Below, one piece after another: positions 8,810 to 17,387 of a DNA stretch of 59,229 nt. The notes beneath the pieces were generated by a model. That model was not told the DNA's origin, did no database searches, and saw only the letters and a program-made list of their open reading frames with translations. Source of the stretch: an uncultured Opitutales bacterium (lineage in GTDB: Bacteria; Verrucomicrobiota; Verrucomicrobiia; Opitutales; Intestinicryptomonadaceae); NCBI GenBank assembly GCA_944389195.1, contig CALXLM010000010.1:1-59229 (forward strand). The letters run 5' to 3'. The translations under genes and the position numbers were made by a program. The stretch's first letter is position 1, and each line of letters opens with the position of its first letter.

Positions 8810-11512
8810 TCAAATCAGCGACCGAAGTGTGTCCATGAGCTTGGACGGAGATTCGGCGAGGGGCCGCGGTGACAAATGGAAGGCGTCCTGCGCCCAGTTG
8901 CGCTCCGTGTTTACGCGCGCAAACACGATGTCGTAGCCGCACGAATCTATCGCGCGCGCTATTTTATAAAGCAGGCCTATTCTGTCGCGCGCCCTTATTT
9001 CGACGACCACCTTTTTCGATTCGCGCCTCAGAAAAACGTCAGATATCACGCTTTCACCGGGCTTTGCGCGCGAGTCCGAATAAAACATGGCGTCAACGCG
9101 CCTGTCGAGAGAGCCGCTGCCGAGAAACGCGTCGCGCACTTCAGCGGCAAAGCGCGCCTTTATTCTCGGATTTGCAGCCACGCCGTCGGAAATTCCCCTC
9201 ACATAAAATGCGTCCAAGGTCACTCCGTCGTTGCCGGTAAAAATTTTGGAGCCGAGAATGTCCATGCCAGAAAGCGTGACGACTCCCGCAAGTATGGCGA
9301 AAATGCCGACTTTACCGCCCGACACCACATACAAGCGGCTTATCGAATCGTTCGGCTCGTCGCGCCACTCGATCACCGGGACGTCCCCCGAACCGTTTTT
9401 GGCGTTGTGGCGCAGCGTGTGAATCATCTTTGCGTGCATTAGAAGATCGTTTCTGCCGTGGAATAAAAAATAGTTACGCGGCAGATTCTCTATCTGCTCG
9501 AGAATGACCCCCTCAAGCCCGCGCGACACCGGATCGGCCAAAGCCTCCGACAGGGCCCGCGCCTTGCGTCGCTCGACCGACGCCTTGAAATGGCGCTTTT
9601 GGAAATACGCGAGAGTCCCTGCATAAAGAGAGGAATGCAGGCTCTGCTTGTACGAGTTCCAAAACCCCTCCGACGTGCCCATGGCATCGCAAAACGTGAG
9701 GACGTAAAGATATTTTAAAAGCTCCTCGCTTTTGACGATGGAGGCGAATTTCGCTATAGAAGTTTCGTCCTCCACGTCGTAAGACTGCCAAAAGCGCGCC
9801 ATCTGCAAATGGTTTCTTACTATGAACAGCACGCTCTCAATGTCGGAGTCAGGGACGCCCAGGCGCCTCAAGATGCGCCCTCCTATTTCAGCGCCCACCT
9901 CGGAATGTCCGCGAATGCCGTCGCCCTTGCCGATGTCGTGCAAAAAAAGCATAAGATAAAGGAGTATGGGAGACGGTGAGCTCACCAAAACCTTGTGGTA
10001 TTCCCAATAAACCCCGTCCGATTCCCTGGCGCAAAATATTCTGTCAAGCTGCGCTATGGTGTTGAGAATATGCACGTCCGCCGTAAATCGGTGGTAAAAT
10101 TCATGTTGCACCATGCACGTTATTTCGCCGAATTCCGGAACAAACGCTCCCAAGACCCCCCAGTAATGCATCATCTCCAAGGCTGGGAACACCACTCCCC
10201 TGCGCTGAAATATCGAAAGAAACGCCGCGTTTGTGGACGGATCCGAACGCAGGGACGGGCCTATAAGCCCGCAGGAATCCTTAATCAGAACCTCGAGGCT
10301 GTCGGACGGCACGGCCCCGTATTCCTGAAAGAGCGCAAAAACCTTCACAAGACGCGACGGATCCTTTTTAAAAACCGAAGGCGACACTGCCTTAACCTCC
10401 CCGCGGTAAAAGGAAAACCCGTCCATTGTGAATTTTCTGTTTCCCGGAAGCCGCGTTCCCATGTGAGGCATGTTTTCAACGACATCGCCTGGCAGGGACA
10501 GACCCATGCGTTTGCGGGCGGTCTTTGAAACGGAATCTATCGCCCTAAACGAATAGTACACCTTCCGCATGAACTCCTCTACGCGCTCTATCTCGGATCC
10601 TTTCGTGTATCCGAGACGCACGGCTATCTTGGGTTGCGTCTCGAGATCCAGCAAATCGTTTTCCCTGTCGAAATGGTAATGCATGTCGTTTCTCAAGCGC
10701 AGGAGGAAGTCGTATGCGCGCCAGACGGCTTTGTATTCGGCTATCGATATTATCGAGCGCGCGGCAAGCTCGCGAAGGCTGTTAGACCCGAAATTAAGGC
10801 GCGTTTTCCACGCCATCGTTTGGGCGTCGCGCAGGCCCCCGACGCCGTTTTTGACGTTCGGCTCCTGAAGGTACGGAGTCCAACCGTATTTCGAGTGGCG
10901 GTCGCGCTTAAGGCGCATGAGTTCGTCGAAATGCTCGCTTTTCCGCGAGAAGCAAAGGGCGTTGAAGCGCTCTAAAAACACGGAATACAACGCGCTGCTG
11001 CCGCATACGATTCTCGCGTCGAGCATCGAGTTTCTCAAAAGAATGTCCTCTCTGGCGTCCGATATGGCCTCGGCGCACGTGCGCGACGAATGCCCGAGCT
11101 TCAGCCCCAAATCCCACAGCGGATACGCTATTTCGTCAACGACAATCGACTTTAGGCGTTCGGAGCTTCCTTTGTCGTAGAGGAACATAATGTCTATGTC
11201 GCTTTTGGGGCACAACTCAAACCGTCCGTAGCCGCCCAACGCCACTATGCAGAACTTCGACGCCAGATTCTTGCAGCGCGATTTGCGGCGCATAAGAAAA
11301 AGCGAATACAAATACTCGATTATCTTGTCCACGGCGAGGGCGTGCGCCCGGCATATGGTTCTTCCGCCCATTCCGGCAAAGTGGCTCGCCTTGATGGCTT
11401 CAAAGGCCCCCGAAAGGCACGCCGCGGCCGCCTCTCGGGGCGGAAGCCCCGGAAGGAGCGTCTTAGAGCATATTTCCCGCACTTGGGCGTAAAGTTTTTC
11501 GGAATTGAGCAT
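8810..11512 (-). CDS. glnD: bifunctional PII uridylyltransferase/uridylyl-removing enzyme
   Basis: GlnD senses glutamine and switches PII proteins by adding or removing UMP. The roughly 900-residue protein has the expected order of domains. The nucleotidyltransferase motif is LGGYGRFELCPKSDIDIMFL (near residues 92-112), followed by a GlnD-typical YPLWDLGLKLGHSSRT. An HD phosphohydrolase motif (FLHDIGKG..GHSEVGAEIG, about residue 525) comes next, then two C-terminal ACT domains (SRLYVVSGGKVGIFAILAGV and VVVEIRARDRIGLLYKIARA). The ATG at 11512 is chosen over a TTG 13 codons upstream. No glnB, glnA or amtB gene is within the window. It heads a minus-strand series with the DUF2238 and Fsr genes. 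Confidence 0.93.
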   Translation of the reverse strand: MLNSEKLYAQVREICSKTLLPGLPPREAAAACLSGAFEAIKASHFAGMGGRTICRAHALAVDKIIEYLYSLFLMRRKSRCKNLASKFCIVALGGYGRFELCPKSDIDIMFLYDKGSSERLKSIVVDEIAYPLWDLGLKLGHSSRTCAEAISDAREDILLRNSMLDARIVCGSSALYSVFLERFNALCFSRKSEHFDELMRLKRDRHSKYGWTPYLQEPNVKNGVGGLRDAQTMAWKTRLNFGSNSLRELAARSIISIAEYKAVWRAYDFLLRLRNDMHYHFDRENDLLDLETQPKIAVRLGYTKGSEIERVEEFMRKVYYSFRAIDSVSKTARKRMGLSLPGDVVENMPHMGTRLPGNRKFTMDGFSFYRGEVKAVSPSVFKKDPSRLVKVFALFQEYGAVPSDSLEVLIKDSCGLIGPSLRSDPSTNAAFLSIFQRRGVVFPALEMMHYWGVLGAFVPEFGEITCMVQHEFYHRFTADVHILNTIAQLDRIFCARESDGVYWEYHKVLVSSPSPILLYLMLFLHDIGKGDGIRGHSEVGAEIGGRILRRLGVPDSDIESVLFIVRNHLQMARFWQSYDVEDETSIAKFASIVKSEELLKYLYVLTFCDAMGTSEGFWNSYKQSLHSSLYAGTLAYFQKRHFKASVERRKARALSEALADPVSRGLEGVILEQIENLPRNYFLFHGRNDLLMHAKMIHTLRHNAKNGSGDVPVIEWRDEPNDSISRLYVVSGGKVGIFAILAGVVTLSGMDILGSKIFTGNDGVTLDAFYVRGISDGVAANPRIKARFAAEVRDAFLGSGSLDRRVDAMFYSDSRAKPGESVISDVFLRRESKKVVVEIRARDRIGLLYKIARAIDSCGYDIVFARVNTERNWAQDAFHLSPRPLAESPSKLMDTLRSLI

Positions 11513-11627
11513 GCCGAATATGTAATTGGCAGCCGGCGGCAACTTCAACAAAATAAAAAAACAAAAAGAAAGAAATGTTGAGTTTCAAAAAATAATAACC
11601 ATAATTTAAGCATAATAATTGAAAAAC

Positions 11628-12236
11628 ATGGAAGACGACATCATTTCAAAATCCGAAAAACAATCACCGTTAATCCCCGCGCTCGGCCTGCTCGGGCTGG
11701 GGCTTAGCATTATAGCCTTGGCGCTTGGAATAATATCCATGGTCAAAGTCGGGGACACCGCCGCAGACATGAACGACAAAATCGAAAAGGCCGCCGCGCT
11801 GTCGCTCGAAACAAAAAAGATAAGCGACCGGATAGATTCGCTGGCGATGCAAATCGAATCTATAAAGTCGGACGACAAGTCGAAAATGGAGACGGTAGTC
11901 TCGCAGGTAAATGCTGAACTTAAAAAGGTCTATGCGGCAATAGACGACACGCGCAATGTCGTCGGTGAAAACCGCAAAGCCATTGAGGAGGTTGCCAAGC
12001 GGGGCTCCGCAAGGCCGGCTCAGGCCTCCGCCGCCCAGCAGCCGCAAACGCCCGCCGCATCCTCCGCAGATCAGGCGGCGCAACCCTCCGATTCCAAAAA
12101 GCACATAATCCAAAGCGGCGACACGTTCGCAAAGCTGGCAAAAAAATACGGCGTGTCGGTTGACGCCATCATAAACGCAAATCCCGACGCAAACCCGTCG
12201 CGCTTGAGAATCGGGCAGGAAATCTCAATCCCATAG
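11628..12236 (+). CDS. membrane-anchored LysM domain protein
   Basis: The 202-residue protein has a short cytoplasmic N-terminus and one membrane segment (LGLLGLGLSIIALALGII, about residues 22-40). A predicted coiled coil rich in K/E/D follows (about 50-120), then an Ala/Pro/Gln linker and a C-terminal LysM domain (HIIQSGDTFAKLAKKYGVSV..INPNA-like..RIGQEISIP). LysM binds peptidoglycan or related glycans, so this is probably an inner-membrane protein reaching into the cell wall. The ATG at 11628 is used rather than a TTG nine bases earlier. It is divergent from glnD and starts a four-gene plus-strand group. A specific role is not visible. Confidence 0.85.
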   Translation: MEDDIISKSEKQSPLIPALGLLGLGLSIIALALGIISMVKVGDTAADMNDKIEKAAALSLETKKISDRIDSLAMQIESIKSDDKSKMETVVSQVNAELKKVYAAIDDTRNVVGENRKAIEEVAKRGSARPAQASAAQQPQTPAASSADQAAQPSDSKKHIIQSGDTFAKLAKKYGVSVDAIINANPDANPSRLRIGQEISIP

Positions 12237-12283
12237 TTTTCAAAAATCGCTTTTGACGGCGCGTTCCAAAACTCCCGAAAAAA

Positions 12284-12853
12284 ATGGATATAAAAGTAAG
12301 GGATTGGAAATGCGAAGGCGAAAGTCTCGTCGCCGATTGCCGCATTTTCAAAGTCAAGTCTAAAACCTTCTCGCATCCGGACGGGCGGCGCGGAAATTTT
12401 TACGTAAACGAATCGGAAGACTGGATTCAAACCGCTCCCATATTACGGGATCCGAAATCCGCAGAAATTTGCACTGTACTTGTAAAACAGTTCAGGTTCG
12501 GTTCCCAAAAGACATCGTGGGAATTTCCGGGCGGCATAATAGAAAAAGGCGAAACTCCGGAAGAGGCCGCCGCCCGGGAACTACTTGAAGAAACGGGCTA
12601 TTCGGGTTCCCCCGCAAAAATAGTGGCCTCATATTATCCAAATCCCGCAATTCAAAATAATCTTGCGCATTTCGCTGTAATAGAATCGGCTCAAAAGACA
12701 TCTCCCGTCAACTGGGACGAAAACGAGGAGATTGAAATCAGGCCGGTAAGCGTAAATGTTCTCGACGCCATGGTAAAAAACGGAGAAATCAGCCATTCGA
12801 TAGCCATAAACTCCGTTTATTTTCTGCAAAAATATCTCGATTCCCTAAAATAG
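12284..12853 (+). CDS. Nudix hydrolase, ADP-ribose pyrophosphatase-like
   Basis: The 189-residue protein carries a complete Nudix box, GGIIEKGETPEEAAARELLE followed by ETG, fitting GX5EX7REUXEEXGU. The flanking layout (LVKQFRFGSQKTSWEFPGG before the box, and YYPNPAIQNN after it) is like ADP-ribose or nucleoside-diphosphate-sugar pyrophosphatases of the NudF type. These cut nucleoside diphosphates linked to another group, using Mg2+ held by the box glutamates. It lies 47 bases after the LysM gene and 26 bases before the DciA-like gene. The exact substrate cannot be read from sequence. Confidence 0.88.
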   Translation: MDIKVRDWKCEGESLVADCRIFKVKSKTFSHPDGRRGNFYVNESEDWIQTAPILRDPKSAEICTVLVKQFRFGSQKTSWEFPGGIIEKGETPEEAAARELLEETGYSGSPAKIVASYYPNPAIQNNLAHFAVIESAQKTSPVNWDENEEIEIRPVSVNVLDAMVKNGEISHSIAINSVYFLQKYLDSLK

Positions 12854-12879
12854 AGCCTAACCAATCCGATATAAAAGAA

Positions 12880-13248
12880 ATGCCGCTCCACCAAGATTCG
12901 CCAGAACTAAGCGCATTCAGGCAGATTCCGCACACTTTTTCCTCAATGAAAAAACGAGACACGGGAGGATGTCCTGAATCGTCGAAATCTCTGGCTCGAA
13001 AGTTTCTTTCAAAGCTAAACGGCCTGCTGGAAAACGAATCACATAAAGCCGTAAGATATTGGGCTTCATGCGTTCCGAAGCCTTTTTCAGACAAATGTTC
13101 GCCGCGAAACGTGAGGGACGGCGTTTTGTATGTCGAAGTCTGCAATGCGGCTGCGAGGCAGGAATTGGCGTTTATGGAACGCAAATTACTTCAAAAACTA
13201 AAAAAAATCGAAGGTTGTTCCGACGTAAAAAAAATAAGATTTTTATGA
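12880..13248 (+). CDS. DciA/DUF721 family protein
   Basis: The 122-residue protein has the DUF721 pattern: a helical N-terminal part, a central region beginning at RYWASCVPKPFSDKCSPRNV where family members have W..vvG..i..hs.P, a strand DGVLYVEVCNAAARQELAFM, and the terminal strand DVKKIRFL. DUF721 includes DciA, the ancestral loader of the DnaB replicative helicase used by bacteria lacking DnaC/DnaI; a dciA role is plausible here but not proven by this short match. The stop codon overlaps the start of the amidase gene (ATGA), indicating translational coupling. Confidence 0.75.
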   Translation: MPLHQDSPELSAFRQIPHTFSSMKKRDTGGCPESSKSLARKFLSKLNGLLENESHKAVRYWASCVPKPFSDKCSPRNVRDGVLYVEVCNAAARQELAFMERKLLQKLKKIEGCSDVKKIRFL

Positions 13249-14039
13249 AAATCGCAATGGTTCAAATGGATGTCGCCCAGGGCGACTTCGATAAAAATCT
13301 GGGAAAAATAGCCTCGTTTGCCAAAAAGGCAAAAGAAGGCGGCGCACAAATCGCGGTATTTCCAGAAATGTGCGTATCCGGATTTAATTACAAGAAAAAC
13401 CTCGAATACCTGAAAACGTACGGAGACGCCGCCGAGAAACGCATCTGCCAAATAGCCAAAAACTGCGATATTGCCGTATGCGGCTCCCTGCCCCACTTAT
13501 GCGAAGGCGAGTCTCTCCCAAGGAATAGACTTATCATTGCCGGCGCGGACGGCGAATTGGCAGCATTTTACGACAAGACGCACCTGTTCAGCGTATTCAG
13601 CGAAAACAAATACGTAAAAAGAGGCGACGAAATAGTAGTAGCAGACACTCCATACGGAAAAATAGGATTGGCCGTATGCTACGACATACGCTTCCCGGAT
13701 ATTTTTGTCAGAATGACAAAAAAGGGCGCAAAAGCCATATTCATAAGCTCGGCCTTTCCCCATCCGCGCTCGGAGCATCTTAGGATACTCGCGCGCGCGC
13801 GGGCTATTGAGAACCAGTGTTTTGTAATCGCCGTAAACAGGGGCGGATCCGAACAATTCGGAGAAACGTCCGTAAAATATTTCGGAATGTCTGCCGCGAT
13901 AGACCCCTGGGGAGGAATAATAACGGAATGTCCGGAAGACGAAGAATGCATGGCGTTCGCTGATATAAATTTCGACGAAGTGGATAATATCCGCTCGCAA
14001 ATACCGGCCCTTGCCGACAGGCGAGACGACATATACTGA
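13245..14039 (+). CDS. carbon-nitrogen hydrolase (nitrilase superfamily), omega-amidase-like
   Basis: The 264-residue protein has the nitrilase-fold catalytic triad in order: Glu41 in VFPEMCVSGF, Lys111 in YDKTHLF and Cys145 in GLAVCYDIRFP. GRGGS-like NRGGSEQFGE and AIDPWGGI segments match the omega-amidase/YafV branch, which hydrolyses alpha-ketoglutaramate and related amides. The start is the ATG at 13245, overlapping the stop of the DciA-like gene by four bases; a longer in-frame reading would run through that gene. A strong terminator follows. The family is certain; the substrate is inferred. Confidence 0.88.
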   Translation: MKIAMVQMDVAQGDFDKNLGKIASFAKKAKEGGAQIAVFPEMCVSGFNYKKNLEYLKTYGDAAEKRICQIAKNCDIAVCGSLPHLCEGESLPRNRLIIAGADGELAAFYDKTHLFSVFSENKYVKRGDEIVVADTPYGKIGLAVCYDIRFPDIFVRMTKKGAKAIFISSAFPHPRSEHLRILARARAIENQCFVIAVNRGGSEQFGETSVKYFGMSAAIDPWGGIITECPEDEECMAFADINFDEVDNIRSQIPALADRRDDIY

Positions 14040-14086
14040 TGCGCGAAACACAGCTGCCGACTGACCCTTCAATGAAAATCCCCTCT

Positions 14087-14116
14087 GCGCCCGGCAAACG
14101 TCCGGGCGCCCTTTTT
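14087..14116 (+). terminator. intrinsic terminator after the amidase gene
   Basis: GCGCCCGG (14087-14094) pairs perfectly with CCGGGCGC (14102-14109) around a seven-base loop, followed by CCTTTTT. It closes the LysM-Nudix-DciA-amidase group. Confidence 0.85.
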
Positions 14117-14350
14117 ACCGCAACGCTCATTCCGCAAGACAAGCCAAGACGCATCCGCCCGTTTGCAAAAACCCGCTCGGAATGCGCATATAAAAATTAA
14201 GGCCTGCGGCGGGTAAAGGACAAAGAAAACCCTACAAATACGCAAACTGCAGCTTTCCTGCCGCAAGCGCGCCAGCCTGCGGCGCGTGCTCATTTTCATA
14301 CTTCTGCCCAAGCGCGCAAATCTGCAAGGCGCGCAAAAATACAATAAAAA
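14117..14350. other. gene-free gap between convergent operons
   Basis: Together with the terminator the gap from 14040 to 14350 is just over 300 bases. Open frames here are short and only shadow one another. I see no RNA gene or clear second terminator for the minus-strand pseudopilin operon that ends at 14351. Confidence 0.4.
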
Positions 14351-14905
14351 TTACGCCCCGCTCAACACTTCCTGCAATTTGCGCTGAAATTCATACATGT
14401 CCTCCTGCGGAGGTTTTTTCCCCTCCTCAGGAATTAACGAAAGCTGTCCGAGACGGTCTATCTTCCATTCCGCCTTTGTGCCGTCTGAAAAAACGGCGTC
14501 ACCCGAAACTATGCAATCGGGGCGCTGTATTGGACTTAACGACACGCTCACCGAGCCGCCTTCCGCTGAATCGCCTTCCATTGAACCGCCGGCATCGACT
14601 GAATCGGCTGAATCGTACCCGTCCGGCGATGAAAATTCGCCGGCTTGGCCGCCATCACTGTCAAAGTCGGAGTCGCCTGCGACATTTTGCATCTTCGCAG
14701 CGCTCTCCGAAATGTCGGGTTCAGAGCCCTGCGGCTCATTTTTTGAAACGAGTTCCGCCCCGATGTCGTCTATTAAAAAGCGCACCTCCATATATGTCAT
14801 CGAAACGCCCCATTCGGACGCAAGGCGCTTTTGAACTTCGCCTATGCAGGCGCCGTCGGAAACCCACTTTTTTACGCTTTCAATCTGGTTTTCACTCAAA
14901 TTCAT
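14351..14905 (-). CDS. acidic two-domain protein of unknown function
   Basis: I do not recognise a named family. The 184-residue protein has three visible parts. Residues 1-52 are helical (SENQIESVKKWVSDGACIGE..QKRL..WGVSMTYMEVRFLI), resembling a small helix-turn-helix-like unit. Residues 53-115 form a very acidic, Ser/Gly/Asp-rich linker. The C-terminal 65 residues form a beta-rich part (CIVSGDAVFSDGTKAEWKID, then RLGQLSLIPEEG) ending in an amphipathic helix. It has no signal peptide or membrane segment. It is the last gene of the pseudopilin operon; its ATG overlaps the stop of the preceding pseudopilin gene (ATGA). The position suggests a role tied to the pseudopilins or simply cotranscription. 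I cannot assign a function. Confidence 0.75.
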   Translation of the reverse strand: MNLSENQIESVKKWVSDGACIGEVQKRLASEWGVSMTYMEVRFLIDDIGAELVSKNEPQGSEPDISESAAKMQNVAGDSDFDSDGGQAGEFSSPDGYDSADSVDAGGSMEGDSAEGGSVSVSLSPIQRPDCIVSGDAVFSDGTKAEWKIDRLGQLSLIPEEGKKPPQEDMYEFQRKLQEVLSGA

Positions 14906-16011
14906 AGCAGGGGCTCCGCAATAAACTGGACGCGCTTTGTGACGGTGTTGCCGTACTGCAAAACGAGCCTTTTATACTCTTCGACTGACAGCGTCCCGTT
15001 CTTCATCATATTTCTCATTTCCTGCGCGCCGACATCCGATATGAAAGTCATTGAAAAATCCGCAAACGCCAGGAAACCGTCCTCGACAAGAGCCGATTCG
15101 ACCGGATATTTGCCGCCGCCGGACCCTAAACCGTACGCATTTGTCGCGAGTATCTTGGGCCCTATCGTCACCGGCGTGCCCGGCGGAATGTATGCAATCT
15201 TGTATTCCGGCTCGTTTACGCCCGAATTCGGATTCTTGTAAAACACCCCGAGAGTCAGGCGAAAATCCACAAGGTTCATAACGAGCAGATTCTCCGGAGC
15301 CAGCGTCCAACCACGCAAATCCTGGCCTGGCTGCTCAAGGCCCTGTTCGTCGATTATCGTGCATGATTTTTGCCAAAGGTTGTTGGAAAGCGCATACCTG
15401 TAGCTTTCGGAATTAACGTCGTTGGTATATCCCTGCACCGTATCGCCCATGGCTTCAAGCACAGTGGAACGGGGATCTATTACGGCCCTGTAAAGCCCGA
15501 AAAACGCATTGTACTGGTTCTCATTGCCAGAGGAATCCGAAGAAGCCGTCATAAACGGGCTTTTTACCGCAAGCTGGTATTTTATAGCGCAAACGCTCCC
15601 TGGAATCGGCACAGCCTGTTTTGAACGCGTGTCGTCGGACTGGTTTGCCGAAGATATCTGGTCGCGCGTATATCTCGGGCGCAGAACCGTAGACGAGAAA
15701 AACATGATTTCCGGCGGCTTCAACGGCGTCGGATCGAGATAGTTTGTCCCGCTCAAAACGCTTACGTTTTCGGGATAATCAACCTGAAGCCAGGCGCGCC
15801 CGTCCTTTTTTATCATTATGCTCTCAAAGTCCTCCTGGAGTATGTTGCCGACAACCGTGCCGTCGAATTTGTTCTTCAATTCGCCGCTAGCCCTGTTCCA
15901 TGTATTGAGAATGTTTGTAGTCACGCTCAAAACCGCAAGGACTATTATCGTCATTATGGCGCTTGCGGCCATAATTTCGACGAGTGTAAAAGCTTTTTTT
16001 ATACTTTTCAT
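14902..16011 (-). CDS. type IV pilin-like (pseudopilin) protein, Verru_Chthon cassette C-like
   Basis: The 369-residue protein begins MKSIKKAFTLVEIMAAS, a prepilin leader with cleavage expected before FTLVE and Glu at position 5 of the mature chain. A hydrophobic helix follows (IMTIIVLAVLSVTTNIL). The large soluble domain includes LQEDFESIMIKKDGRAWLQV and several strand-rich stretches. Size, leader and the NTWNRASGELKNKFDG segment resemble the GspJ-like protein C of the Verru_Chthon cassette (TIGR02599), though that name is by resemblance only. It lies three bases after the B-like gene and overlaps the acidic unknown by four. The prepilin peptidase and assembly ATPase are not in the window. 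Confidence 0.82.
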   Translation of the reverse strand: MKSIKKAFTLVEIMAASAIMTIIVLAVLSVTTNILNTWNRASGELKNKFDGTVVGNILQEDFESIMIKKDGRAWLQVDYPENVSVLSGTNYLDPTPLKPPEIMFFSSTVLRPRYTRDQISSANQSDDTRSKQAVPIPGSVCAIKYQLAVKSPFMTASSDSSGNENQYNAFFGLYRAVIDPRSTVLEAMGDTVQGYTNDVNSESYRYALSNNLWQKSCTIIDEQGLEQPGQDLRGWTLAPENLLVMNLVDFRLTLGVFYKNPNSGVNEPEYKIAYIPPGTPVTIGPKILATNAYGLGSGGGKYPVESALVEDGFLAFADFSMTFISDVGAQEMRNMMKNGTLSVEEYKRLVLQYGNTVTKRVQFIAEPLL

Positions 16012-16014
16012 GGT

Positions 16015-16644
16015 TTAACGCATCTTTGTAATTATGCCCTGGAACACGCGCCGCTCCTCGTTTACCTTGTCGTCGCCCGTTCCGCGCGTTATGTCCTGGC
16101 GCGGCTCGGCAAAAATCTCTATGGTAAGCGGGAGGTACGACAACGCGTACATCGACGCATCCCCCCCGAGAGAACCGCCTCCGTATTCGGTGTTGTCGCC
16201 TATCCTGACGCGCTCGCCTTTCAATCCGTTCTGATAAAGCGATATGTGCGCCCTATAGACGTCGCCTTCGGAATTTTCAAGCGAATCGCTCGACGGCGGC
16301 ATGTTCGGAATCGCCCCCTCGTCCTCGGACGACACCGCCATAAGACTGGAATTGTCAGGATCGTCCGGATTTTGGTATTCGTCCCAAAAATAGACAACGT
16401 AAGGCTGCGAAGGGTTCGAAACCCACCTGAAAACTTCGTCGAAACGCTTTGTGCGCAGAATAGTCTCCATCAGCGCGACGCAGTTTGCCGCCTTCTGCTG
16501 GTGGCGTATCTGCGTGATGTTTGCCGTAATGGCGCCGAGCAACCCTATCATCGACGTAATCGACACCGCGATGACGCCCACCGCCAACATTACCTCTACC
16601 AGAGTAAAGGCGTCTCTTTTAACCTTTAAAAACGACCTTCCCAT
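16015..16644 (-). CDS. pseudopilin, GspI/Verru_Chthon cassette B-like
   Basis: The 209-residue protein begins MGRSFLKVKRDAFTLVEVML, with the prepilin peptidase site before FTLVE and a hydrophobic helix to about residue 35. QIRHQQKAANCVALMETILR follows, where small cassette B or GspI pseudopilins carry a similar amphipathic helix. The remainder is a beta-rich soluble domain with a Tyr/Ser/Gly-rich section (YGGGSLGGDASMYALSYLPL). It ends FQGIITKMR. It sits between the D-like and C-like genes with gaps of 9 and 3 bases, so all are in one transcript. Confidence 0.82.
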   Translation of the reverse strand: MGRSFLKVKRDAFTLVEVMLAVGVIAVSITSMIGLLGAITANITQIRHQQKAANCVALMETILRTKRFDEVFRWVSNPSQPYVVYFWDEYQNPDDPDNSSLMAVSSEDEGAIPNMPPSSDSLENSEGDVYRAHISLYQNGLKGERVRIGDNTEYGGGSLGGDASMYALSYLPLTIEIFAEPRQDITRGTGDDKVNEERRVFQGIITKMR

Positions 16645-16653
16645 AGATAAAAA

Positions 16654-17358
16654 TTACTTGATGGTTTCTTCCATTTCATCGTACCCCGTAAACGGAACCG
16701 TATGCCCGAGCAAGCGTATGACAAACCCCACCTGAGCATACGGATTGTCTATGACGTACATCCCGTTGGCGTCCATCCTGCCCATGGCGAGCATGACATA
16801 CGCGCCGGGATTGAGCGACAACCCGTCGGACGAATATTTGTACGAATACCAATCCCCGCTGCCCTCCGTGAGGGCCTCCGGCTGGCGGCTCGGGAATTGG
16901 GTGATATTTACTATTTCATAGGCCCCCGTGTAGCCGTTGTTGAACGTGCTTTTGAAAATCTCGCTGCTTTCGATATCCTTGCCGAGCTTCACAAACTTTT
17001 CGAAGTCGCCTTCCGGCGGGACAAAAAACACGTTCTGGGGCATTATGAAGCCGTCGTTGAGCGCCACCCAGCCGAGTTCCATGTCGTCGCGCCCCTTCGA
17101 GCGGTAGATTACGCCGACCTGCCTGAGCCTTCTCGTCAAATCGGGCCCCTTGTATATGAGAACGCGAACGTCCGACTGCTTTTGCATGGCTGCAACGCGC
17201 GCCTCGTAAAAAGCCGTTATGAGAGACTGCTGCGCCGAATAAACCGGCTGCGACGTATCTTTCATATTCAGCATCGATATCCCCATCGAAAGCACCGAAA
17301 TGATCGCTATGACAACGAGCATTTCGATTAGCGTAAACCCTTTTCTTTTCGGACGCAT
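16654..17358 (-). CDS. pseudopilin, GspH/Verru_Chthon cassette D-like
   Basis: The ATG at 17358 (MRPKRKGFTLIEMLVVIAI) gives a short positively charged leader ending in G before FTLIE, ideal for prepilin peptidase, and a purine-rich AAAGAAGAAGACAG lies just upstream. A GTG/ATG-type start 12 codons earlier would give an unusually long leader. The mature 234-residue precursor has the N-terminal helix, then QQSLITAFYEARVAAMQKQS, a helix common in GspH-type proteins and cassette D (TIGR02596-like). A soluble domain follows that ends in MEETIK. Third of five consecutive pseudopilin genes. Confidence 0.82.
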   Translation of the reverse strand: MRPKRKGFTLIEMLVVIAIISVLSMGISMLNMKDTSQPVYSAQQSLITAFYEARVAAMQKQSDVRVLIYKGPDLTRRLRQVGVIYRSKGRDDMELGWVALNDGFIMPQNVFFVPPEGDFEKFVKLGKDIESSEIFKSTFNNGYTGAYEIVNITQFPSRQPEALTEGSGDWYSYKYSSDGLSLNPGAYVMLAMGRMDANGMYVIDNPYAQVGFVIRLLGHTVPFTGYDEMEETIK

Positions 17359-17387
17359 AGTCTGTCTTCTTCTTTCAGTTTGGCCCA

